A stretch of 64,000 nucleotides of DNA from Acidobacteriota bacterium (GCA_021792795.1 JAJYUB010000015.1:1-64000), one strand, 5' to 3'; positions 25,448 to 35,055 are shown, counted from the stretch's first letter. Notes: a model not told the origin generated them from the letters alone. Numbers and translations: made by a program.

Positions 25448-26874
25448 GCCAAATCACGCTGCTGTCCGCAGTCGAACAGCTCGCCTTGCTCCGTGCGGAA
25501 AAAATCTCGCCGCTGGAATTGGCCGAGGAACACATTCGTCAAATCGAGCGGCTGAATCCGCATCTGAATGCAATCGTCAACTTCAGCGAACTCGACGCAG
25601 AGCGCATCCGGGCACAGGCGCGCGCGTTGATGACCGCAAGCGGACCGCGCGGTCCGCTGTACGGGCTGCCGATGACGATCAAGTCTTCCATTGCGACCGC
25701 CGGGCTTCAATGCGAAGTCGGCAGCCTGCTGCGGCAAGGCATGGTGGCGGAGAAAGATGCGGTCGTCGTCTCCCGCGTACGCCAGGCGGGAGCCAACATT
25801 CTGGGGACCACGAATTGTCCGGAATTTTTGATGGCGTATGAAACTGACAATCGCCTGCACGGCCAGACCCGCAATCCATGGGACGTTGCCTTTACCTCCG
25901 GCGGGTCGAGCGGCGGCGAATCCGCGGCGATTGCCGCCGGCATGTCCGCGGCCGGCCTTGGCAGCGATAGCGGCGGCTCGGTCCGCACGCCCGCGCACTT
26001 CACGGGCATCTGCTCGCTCAAACCCACGCCGGGACGCATCCCCGCGACGGGCCATGTACCGCCTTGCATCGGGCCGTTTTCCATTCTTGGCGCCATCGGC
26101 CCCATGGCCCGCACCATCGAAGATGCGCGCCTCCTGTTTGAAACGCTTTGCGCTCCCCATGCGACGGACCCCGTCAGCCCGCCGGTCGCGCTGCGGCCCA
26201 TCGGTAGAAGCGAATTGAAGCAGGTCCCCATCGGCTATTTTGAAGACGACGGCCTTGTGCCTGTCACGCTTGAGACACGTCTCGCCGTCCACGCGGCGGT
26301 CCGCGCTTTGCAAGAACAAGGATTTTCTGTCACTCCATTTCACCCCAACGCATTGGAAGACGCGCGCAAACTCTGGTGGAAATTTTTTGTGCGCTGCGGG
26401 GCCATGTTGGTCGAATCGATGGTCACCGATCGCCGCGACCAACTCAGTCCGGTGCTGCTCGACTTTCTTTCCATCGCGCATCAAGACCCGCCGCTGGGCG
26501 GAGAGGAATTACTGCAAGCTTGGGCGAACCTAGACCTGGTTCGAGGCCAATTGCTGCGCGAGATGCAGCCGTTTCCGGTGCTGCTTTGTCCCGTGTGCGC
26601 AGTCCCGGCCTTTCGCCATGGCGAGCGCTCGTGGATGGTCGATGGGCAGCAGGTCGATTATCTCGACGCCATGCGATACACGCAATGGTTCAACTTGCTG
26701 GGAGCGCCGGCAGCCGTCGTTCCCGTCGGCAGATCACCGGAAGGATTGCCGATTGGCGTGCAAGTCGCAGGACGCCCTTTCGAAGACGAAATCGTCCTGG
26801 GGATCGCGGACGCGATCGACAAGGAATTCGGTTTCGTCCCGCCGCCAGGACTGGAAACCACGCAGTCCTGGTGA
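25444..26874 (+). CDS. Amidase-signature family hydrolase
   Basis: A 476-residue amidase (GatA-like fold, acting on an unknown amide). The catalytic lysine is in GLPMTIKSSIATAG and the Gly/Ser-rich signature TSGGSSGGESAAIAAG...GSDSGGSVRTPAHFTG holds the cis-serine and nucleophilic serine. The C-terminal substrate region includes ALVVP-like GAPAAVVPVGRSPEGLPIGVQ. The start is a TTG that overlaps the previous stop as TTGA; the next in-frame ATG is about 60 codons inside the domain. No gatB or gatC lies near, so a tRNA-dependent role is unlikely. Coupling to the TPR/FG-GAP gene suggests a shared task. Confidence 0.85.
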   Translation: MSQITLLSAVEQLALLRAEKISPLELAEEHIRQIERLNPHLNAIVNFSELDAERIRAQARALMTASGPRGPLYGLPMTIKSSIATAGLQCEVGSLLRQGMVAEKDAVVVSRVRQAGANILGTTNCPEFLMAYETDNRLHGQTRNPWDVAFTSGGSSGGESAAIAAGMSAAGLGSDSGGSVRTPAHFTGICSLKPTPGRIPATGHVPPCIGPFSILGAIGPMARTIEDARLLFETLCAPHATDPVSPPVALRPIGRSELKQVPIGYFEDDGLVPVTLETRLAVHAAVRALQEQGFSVTPFHPNALEDARKLWWKFFVRCGAMLVESMVTDRRDQLSPVLLDFLSIAHQDPPLGGEELLQAWANLDLVRGQLLREMQPFPVLLCPVCAVPAFRHGERSWMVDGQQVDYLDAMRYTQWFNLLGAPAAVVPVGRSPEGLPIGVQVAGRPFEDEIVLGIADAIDKEFGFVPPPGLETTQSW

Positions 26875-26969
26875 AGCTGCCGCCCGAACCACGCCGAACA
26901 GCGGACTCGTCGACGGTAACCCTCTCCCATAAATGGATGCGATTGCGTGGCTTCGCGGTCAGGCAGACT

Positions 26970-27659
26970 TTACGCTGCCGCTCCAAACAAAGCGCCGACG
27001 CCCGCGGTGACGGCCATCGCCAGCGCTCCCCAGAAAGTAACTCGCAGCGCGCCTGCCAGAACCATCGCTCCGCCGACGCGGGCCGCCAACGCTCCAAGCG
27101 ACGCAAGAAACAGTAGCGAAGTCCCGGCGACCAAATACAATAGATGCGTGTCCGGCGCCATGGCGGCAACACCCAGCGGCAGTGCCGCTCCCACGGCAAA
27201 GCTGGCAGCGGATGCGAGCGCCGCTTGGATCGGACGCGGCTTATTGGTCGTGGTGATGCCTAGTTCATCGCGGGCGTGCGCCTCCAGCGCATCGTGGGCC
27301 ATTAACTGCTGCGCCACCTGCTTTGCCAGCGAGGCATCGATGCCTCGCTCGACATAAATCGCAGCCAGTTCTTTGTGCTCACCCTTATTGTCCGTTTTCA
27401 GTTCTGTTCGTTCCAGCTCCAGTTCGGCGCGTTCCGTGTCCGCCTGCGAATGGACGGAGACATATTCTCCCGCCGCCATCGACATGGCCCCGGCGACCAG
27501 GCCGGCAACGCCGGCGACAACCACATTGCTATGGGAGGCGTGCGAGGTCGCCACGCCCAGCACCAGGCTTGCCGTCGATAGAATGCCGTCATTCGCGCCC
27601 AGCACCGCCGCCCTCAGCCAACCCACCCGCCCAATGCGATGCAGTTCCGGACTGCGCAT
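26970..27659 (-). CDS. VIT1/CCC1-family metal transporter
   Basis: A 229-residue membrane protein of the iron/manganese transporter family. The N-terminal signature GWLRAAVLGANDGILSTASLVLGVA and the second helix region AGLVAGAMSMAAGEYVSVHSQAD are typical; a charged middle loop (ERAELELERTEL) and three C-terminal helices follow. The ATG at 27659 shares one base with the rmuC stop (TAATG), so it is translated after rmuC. It likely moves Fe2+ or Mn2+ out of the cytoplasm. Its link to RmuC is only positional. Confidence 0.85.
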   Translation of the reverse strand: MRSPELHRIGRVGWLRAAVLGANDGILSTASLVLGVATSHASHSNVVVAGVAGLVAGAMSMAAGEYVSVHSQADTERAELELERTELKTDNKGEHKELAAIYVERGIDASLAKQVAQQLMAHDALEAHARDELGITTTNKPRPIQAALASAASFAVGAALPLGVAAMAPDTHLLYLVAGTSLLFLASLGALAARVGGAMVLAGALRVTFWGALAMAVTAGVGALFGAAA

Positions 27660-29008
27660 TATTCCTCCGGCCCTTCTTCCGCAGCGGCCAGGGAAAGACC
27701 TTCCGAATGACCCTGTGCCTGCCAATCTTGCGCCTGCAATTGCCGTGTTGTCTTATCAAGCGGCGCAAGCGACGGCAATTCCTCCCCGATGATCCCCAAT
27801 TCCTTCATGCGGCGCGCGGCAGGAAATACATTGCGCTCCAGAGAGCCAATCAGTTTGTCGTAGCTTTCGACGCTCTTGTTTAGATTGCCCCCCAGCCCTG
27901 TCAGATGGCCTACGGCCGTGGTCAGCCGGTCATATACGGCCTGCGCTTGTTTGAGGATTTCCTTTGCCTCGCGGCGTGAGGAATCCTGCTGCCAGCCGAA
28001 GGCCGCGGCCTTTAACAATGCAATCAATGTGGTCGGCGTGGCAAAGATGATCTTCTCGTTTGCGGCGACTTCAAACAGTCCGGGATCGACTTGCAGTGCT
28101 GCGTAATAATAGACATCGCCCGGGATAAAACAGACCGTTAAGTCAATCGCGTCCTCAAATGTTTTTTCATATCGACGCTTGGCCAAGCCAAGTGCATGTG
28201 CGCGAATGTTCCGCGCATGCTCTTTGAGCTTCTGTTGTCGCATGGTTTCATCCTGCGCATCGGCGGCGTCCAGAAAGCTGCTGATGGATGTTTTTGCATC
28301 CACGATGATTTTGCGCCCATTGGGCAGGTGGACGATCATGTCGGGGCGGTTCTCGTCCTGCGTATGTTGCTGGGTAAAGTCGCAGTGTTCGGTCATTCCT
28401 GCAAGCTCCACCACGCGGCGCAACACAATTTCCCCCCATTTTCCTGTAGTACGCGTGTCCCGCAACGCGGAGGACAATGCAGTTGCAGCCTGCTGTAGCT
28501 TTTTCTGGTCTTGGTCCAATTGCAAGAGTTGCTGCCCCAGCTCTTTATACGCGCCTTCCCGCTTGGATTCGAGATGCCGCGTTTGCTCGTCCAACTTGAC
28601 GAGCGTCTCTTTCACGGGCTTCAGCAAGGTGTCGATAGCCTGCTGTTTGGCTTCGAATTTTTCTGTCGCTAACGCAAGGAACTGCTTATTCGTGTTCTGG
28701 AGCGCATCGGCAGCCAGCGCTTTAAACGTGTCGGCCAAATCATTTCTGGCCTGTGCCAGCACTACCAATGCTTGCTGGGCGGCCTTCAATTGTTCTTCCG
28801 AACGCGTCTTTCCCATCTCCAGCGTGGCCTTCTCTTTGCGCAGCCCTTGAATCTCGCCTTCCTGTTGCGTGTTCCTCGATTCCAGGTCCCTTGCGCGCTG
28901 CTGGCTGGCCGCCAGGGCTGCACCCACAGAGGTCCTTCCCAGCCACCAGCTCACCAGCAGGCCCAAAACAGCCAGCCCGACCATACCCACAACGGAAGCG
29001 ATATTCAT
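27659..29008 (-). CDS. rmuC: DNA recombination protein RmuC
   Basis: A 449-residue RmuC family protein, thought to limit DNA inversion and rearrangement at repeats. An N-terminal membrane helix (residues about 4-24) is followed by a long coiled coil (about 30-190). The nuclease-like core has GKWGEIVLRRVVELAGM, RPDMIVHLPNGRKIIVDAKTSISSFLDA and IPGDVYYYAAL. The length is normal. It heads a two-gene unit with the CCC1-type transporter and diverges from acpP. The biochemical activity of the family is not well established. Confidence 0.9.
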   Translation of the reverse strand: MNIASVVGMVGLAVLGLLVSWWLGRTSVGAALAASQQRARDLESRNTQQEGEIQGLRKEKATLEMGKTRSEEQLKAAQQALVVLAQARNDLADTFKALAADALQNTNKQFLALATEKFEAKQQAIDTLLKPVKETLVKLDEQTRHLESKREGAYKELGQQLLQLDQDQKKLQQAATALSSALRDTRTTGKWGEIVLRRVVELAGMTEHCDFTQQHTQDENRPDMIVHLPNGRKIIVDAKTSISSFLDAADAQDETMRQQKLKEHARNIRAHALGLAKRRYEKTFEDAIDLTVCFIPGDVYYYAALQVDPGLFEVAANEKIIFATPTTLIALLKAAAFGWQQDSSRREAKEILKQAQAVYDRLTTAVGHLTGLGGNLNKSVESYDKLIGSLERNVFPAARRMKELGIIGEELPSLAPLDKTTRQLQAQDWQAQGHSEGLSLAAAEEGPEE

Positions 29009-29324
29009 TCCAAATTTGCCTCTGACCTACTGTAACCTTGCCGGAGACAGTCGCGAAAAACCCAGCCGATTCCAACCGCCTTTGTTCCGAAACCCTTCCC
29101 GCCGCTTTACACTGGATCAGCCCCTCAGTACACTCGAATTTCGAGCAGAAACGCTGACATGGGAACAGTGTGCCTGCAAGCGGGGTTTGGCTGTACTCTG
29201 AATGAGGTGCCCGAAGAAGGATTGCCCGTGCGTGCCTCTCCACCAGGAAGCTGCATCACGTTGATCCCGTCTTCGCGCTTGAGAAAAAGTTTTGGGGTCC
29301 AAACAAAAGTTTTAGGAGAAAGAC
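29009..29324. other. Divergent region between rmuC and acpP
   Basis: This 316-base stretch holds no recognisable gene. AGGAG at 29314-29318 serves the acpP ATG. An A-rich run with AAAAAG and AAACAAAAG lies just before it. No clear -35/-10 pair was picked for either gene. Confidence 0.4.
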
Positions 29325-29567
29325 ATGGCCGTTGAAGAAAAAGTGAAGCAGATTATCGTGGAGCAGTTGCAGGTGGATGAAGCCGAAGTAACTCCTACAG
29401 CATCGTTCCAGGAAGACCTCGGAGCGGACTCGCTCGATGTGGTCGAGCTGGTCATGCAGTTTGAAGAAGCATTCGATCTGGAGATTCCGGACGAAGAAGC
29501 CGAAAAGATCAAGACCGTGCAGGATGCTGTCGATTACATCAAAAAAAACGGCAAAGCCGGCAACTAA
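29325..29567 (+). CDS. acpP: Acyl carrier protein
   Basis: An 80-residue acidic acyl carrier protein that holds growing fatty acids on a phosphopantetheine arm. The attachment serine is S36 in [14 protein letters not shown], and the four-helix pattern and length are standard. A strong AGGAG precedes the ATG. fabF follows 106 bases later on the same strand, the common acpP-fabF order of fatty-acid synthesis loci. Confidence 0.97.
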   Translation: MAVEEKVKQIIVEQLQVDEAEVTPTASFQEDLGADSLDVVELVMQFEEAFDLEIPDEEAEKIKTVQDAVDYIKKNGKAGN

Positions 29568-29610
29568 GCCGGCCCTCCTGTAGGTTATTGTCCGCGGAAA
29601 GAAAGTGTAC

Positions 29611-29636
29611 GCATCCGTTCCTTGCAGAGCGGATGC
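29611..29636 (+). other. Hairpin between acpP and fabF
   Basis: GCATCCG and CGGATGC can pair around a 12-base loop in the acpP-fabF spacer. There is no T-run, so a full terminator is unlikely. Partial termination or RNA processing, which would keep acpP mRNA more abundant than fabF mRNA, is possible. Confidence 0.35.
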
Positions 29637-29673
29637 ACGAGAGGGCTGCTTGCAAGCGAACGGCAACAGGAAA

Positions 29674-30933
29674 ATGGGTCAAGCCTTGAAGCGGCGCGTC
29701 GTTGTCACGGGCATTGGCCTTATTTGCGGCGTGGGCAAGACCGCAACCGAGGTATGGAGCAATCTGTTGGCGGGCGTAAGCGGCATGGCACCCATCACCG
29801 CCTTTGATACCGCCGGCTTCTCCGTCACCTTTGCAGCGGAAGTCAAAGATTTTGACCCGCATCTTTTCATTGAGAAAAAAGAAGCGCGCAAGATGGGTCG
29901 CTTCATCCATTTTGCGCTGGCAGCGGCCCAGGAGGCCCTTGAGTCCTCGGGGTTGAAGATCACCCCCGCGAACGCCGAGCGGGTAGGCGTCCACATTGGC
30001 TCCGGCATCGGCGGTTTCGACATCATTGAGCGGGAACACAGCGCCATGCTGGCCGGCGGTCCCCGCAAAATCTCTCCTTTTTTCATTCCCGCCGCCATCA
30101 TCAACCTTGCCGCCGGACAGGTCAGCATTCGCTGGGGCGCCAAGGGTCCGAACGAGGCCACGGCGACCGCCTGCACCACCAGCGCGCATTCCATTGGCGA
30201 TGCGTACCGCCTGGTGGAACGCGACGATGCCGATGTGATGATTGCCGGCGGAGCGGAAGCCGCCATCACTCCCATGGGCGTCGGCGGATTTGCCGCCATG
30301 CGCGCTCTTTCCACCCGCAACAGCGACCCCACGCACGCTTGCCGCCCGTTCGACAAGGACCGCGACGGTTTTGTCATCGGCGAAGGCGCGGGAATTTTGA
30401 TCCTCGAAGAGATGGAACACGCCAAGGCGCGCGGCGCAAAAATTCTGGCGGAAATCATCGGCTATGGCATGAGCGCCGATGCCTATCACATGTCCGGCAT
30501 GGCACCGGAAGGCGAGGGCTGCGCGCGCGCCATGCGGAACGCCATCCGCAGCGCCGGGATCGATCCTGTGCAGATCGACTACGTCAACGCCCACGCAACG
30601 TCCACGCAGTTGGGCGATGCACTGGAGACGGCGGCCATCACCACGGTCTTCGGCGAACATGCCACCAGCCACAAGCTCAAGATCAGTTCGACCAAGTCGA
30701 TGACGGGCCACCTGCTCGGGGGCGCCGGCGGTCTGGAGGCGGGCATCACCGTCATGGCCATGCAACACGGCTTGCTGCCCCCCACGATGAACCTGGTAGA
30801 CCCCGACCCCGCCTGCACGCTCGACTATGTTCCGAACAAGCCCATCCCGGCCAAGGTCGACATGGCGTTGTCGAATTCCTTCGGCTTCGGCGGCACCAAC
30901 GGCTCCCTCATCTTCCGCCGCTGGACGGAGTAA
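29674..30933 (+). CDS. fabF: 3-oxoacyl-ACP synthase II (FabF)
   Basis: A 419-residue condensing enzyme that lengthens acyl-ACP with malonyl-ACP. The catalytic Cys is C167 in TACTTSAHSIG; the two histidines are in NAHATST and MTGHLLGGAGG, and the C-terminal SFGFGGTNGS loop is present. The ATG at 29674 follows CAGGAAA and gives the normal N-terminus; a start at 29605 would add 23 odd residues. It follows acpP on the same strand. Confidence 0.95.
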   Translation: MGQALKRRVVVTGIGLICGVGKTATEVWSNLLAGVSGMAPITAFDTAGFSVTFAAEVKDFDPHLFIEKKEARKMGRFIHFALAAAQEALESSGLKITPANAERVGVHIGSGIGGFDIIEREHSAMLAGGPRKISPFFIPAAIINLAAGQVSIRWGAKGPNEATATACTTSAHSIGDAYRLVERDDADVMIAGGAEAAITPMGVGGFAAMRALSTRNSDPTHACRPFDKDRDGFVIGEGAGILILEEMEHAKARGAKILAEIIGYGMSADAYHMSGMAPEGEGCARAMRNAIRSAGIDPVQIDYVNAHATSTQLGDALETAAITTVFGEHATSHKLKISSTKSMTGHLLGGAGGLEAGITVMAMQHGLLPPTMNLVDPDPACTLDYVPNKPIPAKVDMALSNSFGFGGTNGSLIFRRWTE

Positions 30934-30955
30934 CGTCCTTCTTCTCAGACCTGTG

Positions 30956-31004
30956 CGCTTTCAGAAGTACGAGTGAATTTCCGGCCCTCGCGTTCCTGAA
31001 AGCG
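30956..31004. other. Long-loop inverted repeat between convergent fabF and yceI
   Basis: Nine-base arms CGCTTTCAG (30956-30964) and CTGAAAGCG (30996-31004) lie in the 101-base gap between the two converging genes. The 31-base loop and lack of a T-run make a classical terminator uncertain, but the position fits an end-of-transcript structure for both strands. Confidence 0.3.
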
Positions 31005-31034
31005 ATTCAAGCAGCATTGCGTTTCGAGTAGCTC

Positions 31035-31565
31035 TTACCCGCGCACAACTTCCACATCGAGGGTGATCTTCACCTCATCGCCGACCATCACTCCACCTGT
31101 TTCCAACGCTACATTCCATGTCAGCCCAAAGTCCTTCCGGCTCAGCTTGCCGGTCGCGGACGCGCCGATGCGCTGCTTGCCCCACGGGTCCTTGATTTCC
31201 GGCGTCGGGCCTTCCACGTCCAGGACGATTTCGCGAGTGACCCCATGAATCGTCAAATCGCCCGTCACTTTTCCGCCGTCCGAAACGATTTCAACCGTCT
31301 TGCTGCGAAACGCGATGGCCGGGAACTTCTCCGTGTCCAGAAAGTCCGGGCTCTTCAAATGTCCGTCACGCTGCGGGTCTCGCGTACTGATGGAGGTGGC
31401 GTCAATCGTGGCTTCAATAGTGGACGTTTCCGGTTTTTCCGGATCGAAGTTCACCGTGCCGGATACCTTGGTGAACTCCCCTCGTACATAGGAGACCATC
31501 AAGTGGCGAACACTGAAGTGAACGGAAGAATGGGCTGGATCGATGGCGTAGGTTAACGGTGGCAT
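31035..31565 (-). CDS. YceI-family lipid/isoprenoid-binding protein
   Basis: A 176-residue YceI-like beta-barrel protein that in relatives binds a polyisoprenoid. Motifs: YAIDPAHSSVHFSVRHLMVSY, GTVNFDPEKPETSTIEATID, HLKSPDFLDTEKFPAIAF, GDLTIHGVTREIVLDVEG and GKLSRKDFGLTWN. There is no signal peptide, so this copy appears cytoplasmic, unlike many YceI proteins. GGAGAAA precedes the ATG. It converges with fabF; its true ligand is not known. Confidence 0.9.
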   Translation of the reverse strand: MPPLTYAIDPAHSSVHFSVRHLMVSYVRGEFTKVSGTVNFDPEKPETSTIEATIDATSISTRDPQRDGHLKSPDFLDTEKFPAIAFRSKTVEIVSDGGKVTGDLTIHGVTREIVLDVEGPTPEIKDPWGKQRIGASATGKLSRKDFGLTWNVALETGGVMVGDEVKITLDVEVVRG

Positions 31566-31729
31566 GGGGTATTTCTCCTTTTCTGCCTAGTCTAGTATGG
31601 ATGCGTCGATTTTAGGATCGATGCTCGTTATCACAACTAATTTTAGCACTCCCGGGTTCGCTCGGCGAATTGAGGCTGCCGCGCCCCCATCGGCGCCGCA
31701 TTTCGCCCGGCACGCAGCATTCTGTTGCG

Positions 31730-33409
31730 CTACTGCAGCAGTCCAAAAACCGCGACGCCGTTGGTCGTCCCCACATATACCTTTCCATTCACGATCATCG
31801 GTGTAATGTATTTGTTCCCCGGTCCGAACTGATCGCGTCCTCCGGCCGCCTGGTTGCTGTCGTATAACTCGTGGGTCAAATTCGTCGCATCGTACGCATA
31901 CAAGATTGCTGGACTGCTGTTATCGATCGCCCAGACAATTCCGTTGGAGGAGCCATTCGACGAGATACTTGGCGTCGCGCCGGGATACTGAAACTGGTGC
32001 GCTGTTTTTGAGCTGGGACTGGTGGCCAACTTTGCCTGCGCAATCGGATAGGCGCGAATCGAGTCCCCAACGCCGCCGTAATAGACCGCGTTGTTCCAAT
32101 ACGCTGCCATGCCGAATTCCTGGCCGGACAGCGCCCCACCCAATTCCTGGTAGATGGTATTGCCGCTTGCATGAAACTTGCCCAAGTTGTCGCGATCGAC
32201 GACATAGATGTTGGCGTCTTTACCAGCGCCGACCGCCAGGTGCCGTACGGTTCCAGACGCATCCGTCTCATCCGGCAGCAACATGGCTCCGCCCGAGCCC
32301 AGGTCTTCATCGGCATTCGACTCCGCCACCGTGTTTGACATGGTGAAGTAATCCACGGGCGTCAGCTTGTTGCCGCTGGTAGAAACCTTCATGAACGCGT
32401 TGCCGTAGTCGCCGTTGGAAGGCTGCCCGCTCGTGTTCAGCGTCGTGCCAAAGCTCCCGTTGGCGTCGAGAAAATAAATATTGCCCGAGGAATCGGCCGC
32501 CAGTCCCGCGCCGGACTGCCAGATGGAGCCCTCCGAGCCATTGGGCGTCAAATTCAACACGCTGGTTTGCGCCAGCGTGTTCTCGTTGTAGCCCATCAGC
32601 CAGCCGGTGTAGGGGTCAATGTCGCAATGGGAAGACCAGCCGAGGTACACCACTCCATTCAGCAGCAGCAGCCCGGCGCGCTCGTTATATTGCCTGGGAT
32701 CGAATACCACCTGGCCATTGGAGCTTCCCAGTCCCGTGCCAGGATAGGTGGCCTGCACCGTCACCGGGCTCCCCGTCTGCTCCGCGCCCGTCGTCAGGTC
32801 CAGCGCGTGCAGGCGCTGATGGTAATTTCCGCTGCTGTCCTTGCTGGCTGCCACCATGTAGATGGTCCCATGCGCGCCCGCCTTGGGGTCGATCACCGGG
32901 GTGGAAGTCATGCCGATTTCGGGAACCACCTGGCCGCAGTTGCGCGGATCGCTGGTGGTTTCATTTGCGGCCAGCGCGGAGACATGCCACAGTACCGTCC
33001 CCGTATCGGCATCGAAGGCGTAGGCGGAATCGTGCTCCGTCACCACGTACAGCACGTTATGGCTCGCCCCGCCAATCGTCTCTCCAGGAACATACAGCGG
33101 CTCGGCATCCACCTTGCCATCCACGGAATAAAATCCCACTTTGCCAAAGGTGGAGGAGGTCACATTCGTTGTGGTCAGCGTCGTCTCCTGAGTATTTTGA
33201 CCCTCGCGTGTATTGTCGTTGTGATACGTCAGCACCTGCGCCATCCCTGTCGGCGGCGGATTGCCCCCGCTTCCGGTCGTACCAGTCGTGCCTGTGGTAC
33301 TTCCAGAAGATCCGCTGGATCCGCAACCGTTGCATCCCACCGCGCACGCGACGCTCAATATGACTAATCCGAACAAAGCCTGGATCCCCCCACGAAGCCG
33401 TGGACGCAT
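31730..33409 (-). CDS. Secreted PQQ-like beta-propeller protein
   Basis: A 559-residue exported protein. The N-terminus has a signal region ending near CAVGCNGCG, which could be a lipobox or a plain signal peptide, then a low-complexity linker of Gly, Ser and Thr (about residues 30-52). The rest is an eight-bladed pyrroloquinoline-quinone-like propeller (LYVVTEHDSAYAFDADTGTV, LHALDLTTGAE, YFLDANGSFG, VYVGTTNGVAVFGLL). No haem site is seen, and whether it binds PQQ is not clear. It lies upstream of yceI and diverges from glmU. Confidence 0.75.
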   Translation of the reverse strand: MRPRLRGGIQALFGLVILSVACAVGCNGCGSSGSSGSTTGTTGTTGSGGNPPPTGMAQVLTYHNDNTREGQNTQETTLTTTNVTSSTFGKVGFYSVDGKVDAEPLYVPGETIGGASHNVLYVVTEHDSAYAFDADTGTVLWHVSALAANETTSDPRNCGQVVPEIGMTSTPVIDPKAGAHGTIYMVAASKDSSGNYHQRLHALDLTTGAEQTGSPVTVQATYPGTGLGSSNGQVVFDPRQYNERAGLLLLNGVVYLGWSSHCDIDPYTGWLMGYNENTLAQTSVLNLTPNGSEGSIWQSGAGLAADSSGNIYFLDANGSFGTTLNTSGQPSNGDYGNAFMKVSTSGNKLTPVDYFTMSNTVAESNADEDLGSGGAMLLPDETDASGTVRHLAVGAGKDANIYVVDRDNLGKFHASGNTIYQELGGALSGQEFGMAAYWNNAVYYGGVGDSIRAYPIAQAKLATSPSSKTAHQFQYPGATPSISSNGSSNGIVWAIDNSSPAILYAYDATNLTHELYDSNQAAGGRDQFGPGNKYITPMIVNGKVYVGTTNGVAVFGLLQ

Positions 33410-33419
33410 TCTTCCCTCC

Positions 33420-33467
33420 TCCGCGGACCGCGGACACCGCTCTGACGCTGATCTTTACTAACGTTAG
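33420..33467. promoter_or_regulatory. Two palindromes in the propeller-glmU divergent region
   Basis: TCCGCGG-A-CCGCGGA (33420-33434) and the perfect 10-base palindrome CTAACGTTAG (33458-33467) lie between the divergent starts at 33409 and 33596. Either could be a binding site for a dimeric regulator; nothing in the window says which. Confidence 0.25.
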
Positions 33468-33595
33468 ATGCAGACCCGCCGCGGAACGTCGGGCCTTGGC
33501 CCAGCCTACACGAGGGCTGTCGCGGGCGGCACGCGGGTACATTTGCCCGTCAATGTTTACTCTCGGCCACTTCGCTGTGAGACGATGGGTACGTT

Positions 33596-35005
33596 ATGGA
33601 ACCTCAACATTTTGCCACTGCCATTCTCGCCGCCGGAAAAGGGACGCGGCTCAAGTCCAAACGCGCCAAGGTCCTGCACTCCATCGCCGGCAAGCCTTTG
33701 TTGCAGCACGTCCTCGACGCCGTGCTAAGTGTCACCCGGCCCGATCAGGTGTTTGTTGTCGTCGGCCATCAAGCGGAGGAGGTGGAGCGCGCGGTCGGAG
33801 CCACCGGCGTGCATTTTGTACTTCAGATGCAGCAGCTTGGCACCGGACATGCGGTGCAGTGCCTGCGCGACTCCGTTAGCGGCTTGGGCGACCTGCTGGT
33901 GCTCTCCGGCGATGTCCCGCTGATCCGGCCCGAAACCATCGAACAGCTAGGAAATTTTCATCAGGCCCAGCAAGCCGCCATGACCATCCTGACCGCCCGC
34001 CCGGAAAATCCCTTTGGATACGGCCGCGTGGTGCGCGTGTCACCCACCAGCCCGGAGGTCGCCGCCATCGTCGAGCAGAAAGCGCTGGCTGCGGACCAGC
34101 AGTACATTGGAGAAATCAACTCCGGCATCTATGTCTTTCGCATCGACGCTCTCTATCGCCATATCGATTCGCTACAAGCCAACAACGCCCACGGGGAGTA
34201 CTACTTGACCGACATGGCTGCCATTCTCCGCGCAGCCGGCGAACGCGTCGTGGCGTTTGAAATCGGCGACGCGACGGAGGTGCTGGGCGCAAACACCATC
34301 GCCGAAATGATGGATCTGGACGCAGCTATGCGGATGCAGTCGGCACGCCGCTTGATGGCCGAAGGCGTCACCATCCATCGGCCGGAAACCTGCGTCATCG
34401 ACGCGGCTGTCACTGTGGGCGCGGACACCATCCTCGAACCCTTCGTGCAATTGCTGGGCAACACCCGCATTGGAGAGGACTGTCGCATCCGCTCCTACTC
34501 CGTGATCCAGGATTCGACGATTGGAAGCGGTGTGCTGATTCACAATGGTTGCGTGCTGGACGGAGCGACGATCAGCGACGGTGCCTTCATCGGTCCGTTC
34601 GCGCACCTGCGCCCGGGCAGCCAGATTGGCCGCGAGGCCCATGTCGGCAACTTTGTCGAAATCAAGAATGCGCGGGTCGGCGACAAGTCAAAAGCGAACC
34701 ATCTTACCTACCTTGGGGATGCTGCCATTGGCTCCGGCTGCAACATCGGCGCCGGCGTCATCACCTGCAATTACGACGGCGTTAACAAACATCCCACGAA
34801 GATTGGGGACCGCGTCTTTGTCGGCAGCAATTCCACTCTGGTCGCGCCAGTCGCGCTGGAAGACGACAGCTATATTGCCGCCGCTTCCTGCATCACCGAG
34901 CCCGTTCCCGCTGGCGCGCTAGCTCTCGGCCGCTCCCGCCAGACAGTGAAATCTGGCTGGGTGAAGCAGCGCCGAGCCGCCCAACAACGGAAGAAAGACG
35001 GATAA
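33596..35005 (+). CDS. glmU: Bifunctional GlmU (glucosamine-1-P acetyltransferase / UDP-GlcNAc pyrophosphorylase)
   Basis: A 469-residue enzyme making UDP-N-acetylglucosamine. The N-terminal uridylyltransferase shows LAAGKGTRLKSKRAKVLH, GTGHAVQCL, LVLSGDVPLI and GEINSGIYVF. The C-terminal left-handed beta helix (from about 250) has HLRPGSQIGREAHVGNFVEI, KANHLTYLGDAAIGSG and NIGAGVITCNYDGVNKH. The tail is basic (KQRRAAQQRKKDG), and its coding end is partly repeated 657 bases downstream. GlmU would also feed the sugar-nucleotide genes at 18-21 kb. Confidence 0.97.
   Translation: MEPQHFATAILAAGKGTRLKSKRAKVLHSIAGKPLLQHVLDAVLSVTRPDQVFVVVGHQAEEVERAVGATGVHFVLQMQQLGTGHAVQCLRDSVSGLGDLLVLSGDVPLIRPETIEQLGNFHQAQQAAMTILTARPENPFGYGRVVRVSPTSPEVAAIVEQKALAADQQYIGEINSGIYVFRIDALYRHIDSLQANNAHGEYYLTDMAAILRAAGERVVAFEIGDATEVLGANTIAEMMDLDAAMRMQSARRLMAEGVTIHRPETCVIDAAVTVGADTILEPFVQLLGNTRIGEDCRIRSYSVIQDSTIGSGVLIHNGCVLDGATISDGAFIGPFAHLRPGSQIGREAHVGNFVEIKNARVGDKSKANHLTYLGDAAIGSGCNIGAGVITCNYDGVNKHPTKIGDRVFVGSNSTLVAPVALEDDSYIAAASCITEPVPAGALALGRSRQTVKSGWVKQRRAAQQRKKDG
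34964..34983 (+). repeat. 20-bp direct repeat, copy 1 (glmU tail)
   Basis: AAGCAGCGCCGAGCCGCCCA here encodes KQRRAA in the last codons of glmU. An exact second copy is at 35621-35640. The bases after both copies are also alike (CAACAACGGAAGAAAG versus GCAAGAAAAGAAGAAA). Confidence 0.85.
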
Positions 35006-35055
35006 CTCCCCAGTCCGATTTCTCCCGGAATGCGCAACTCTGTTGGAGGTCACAC

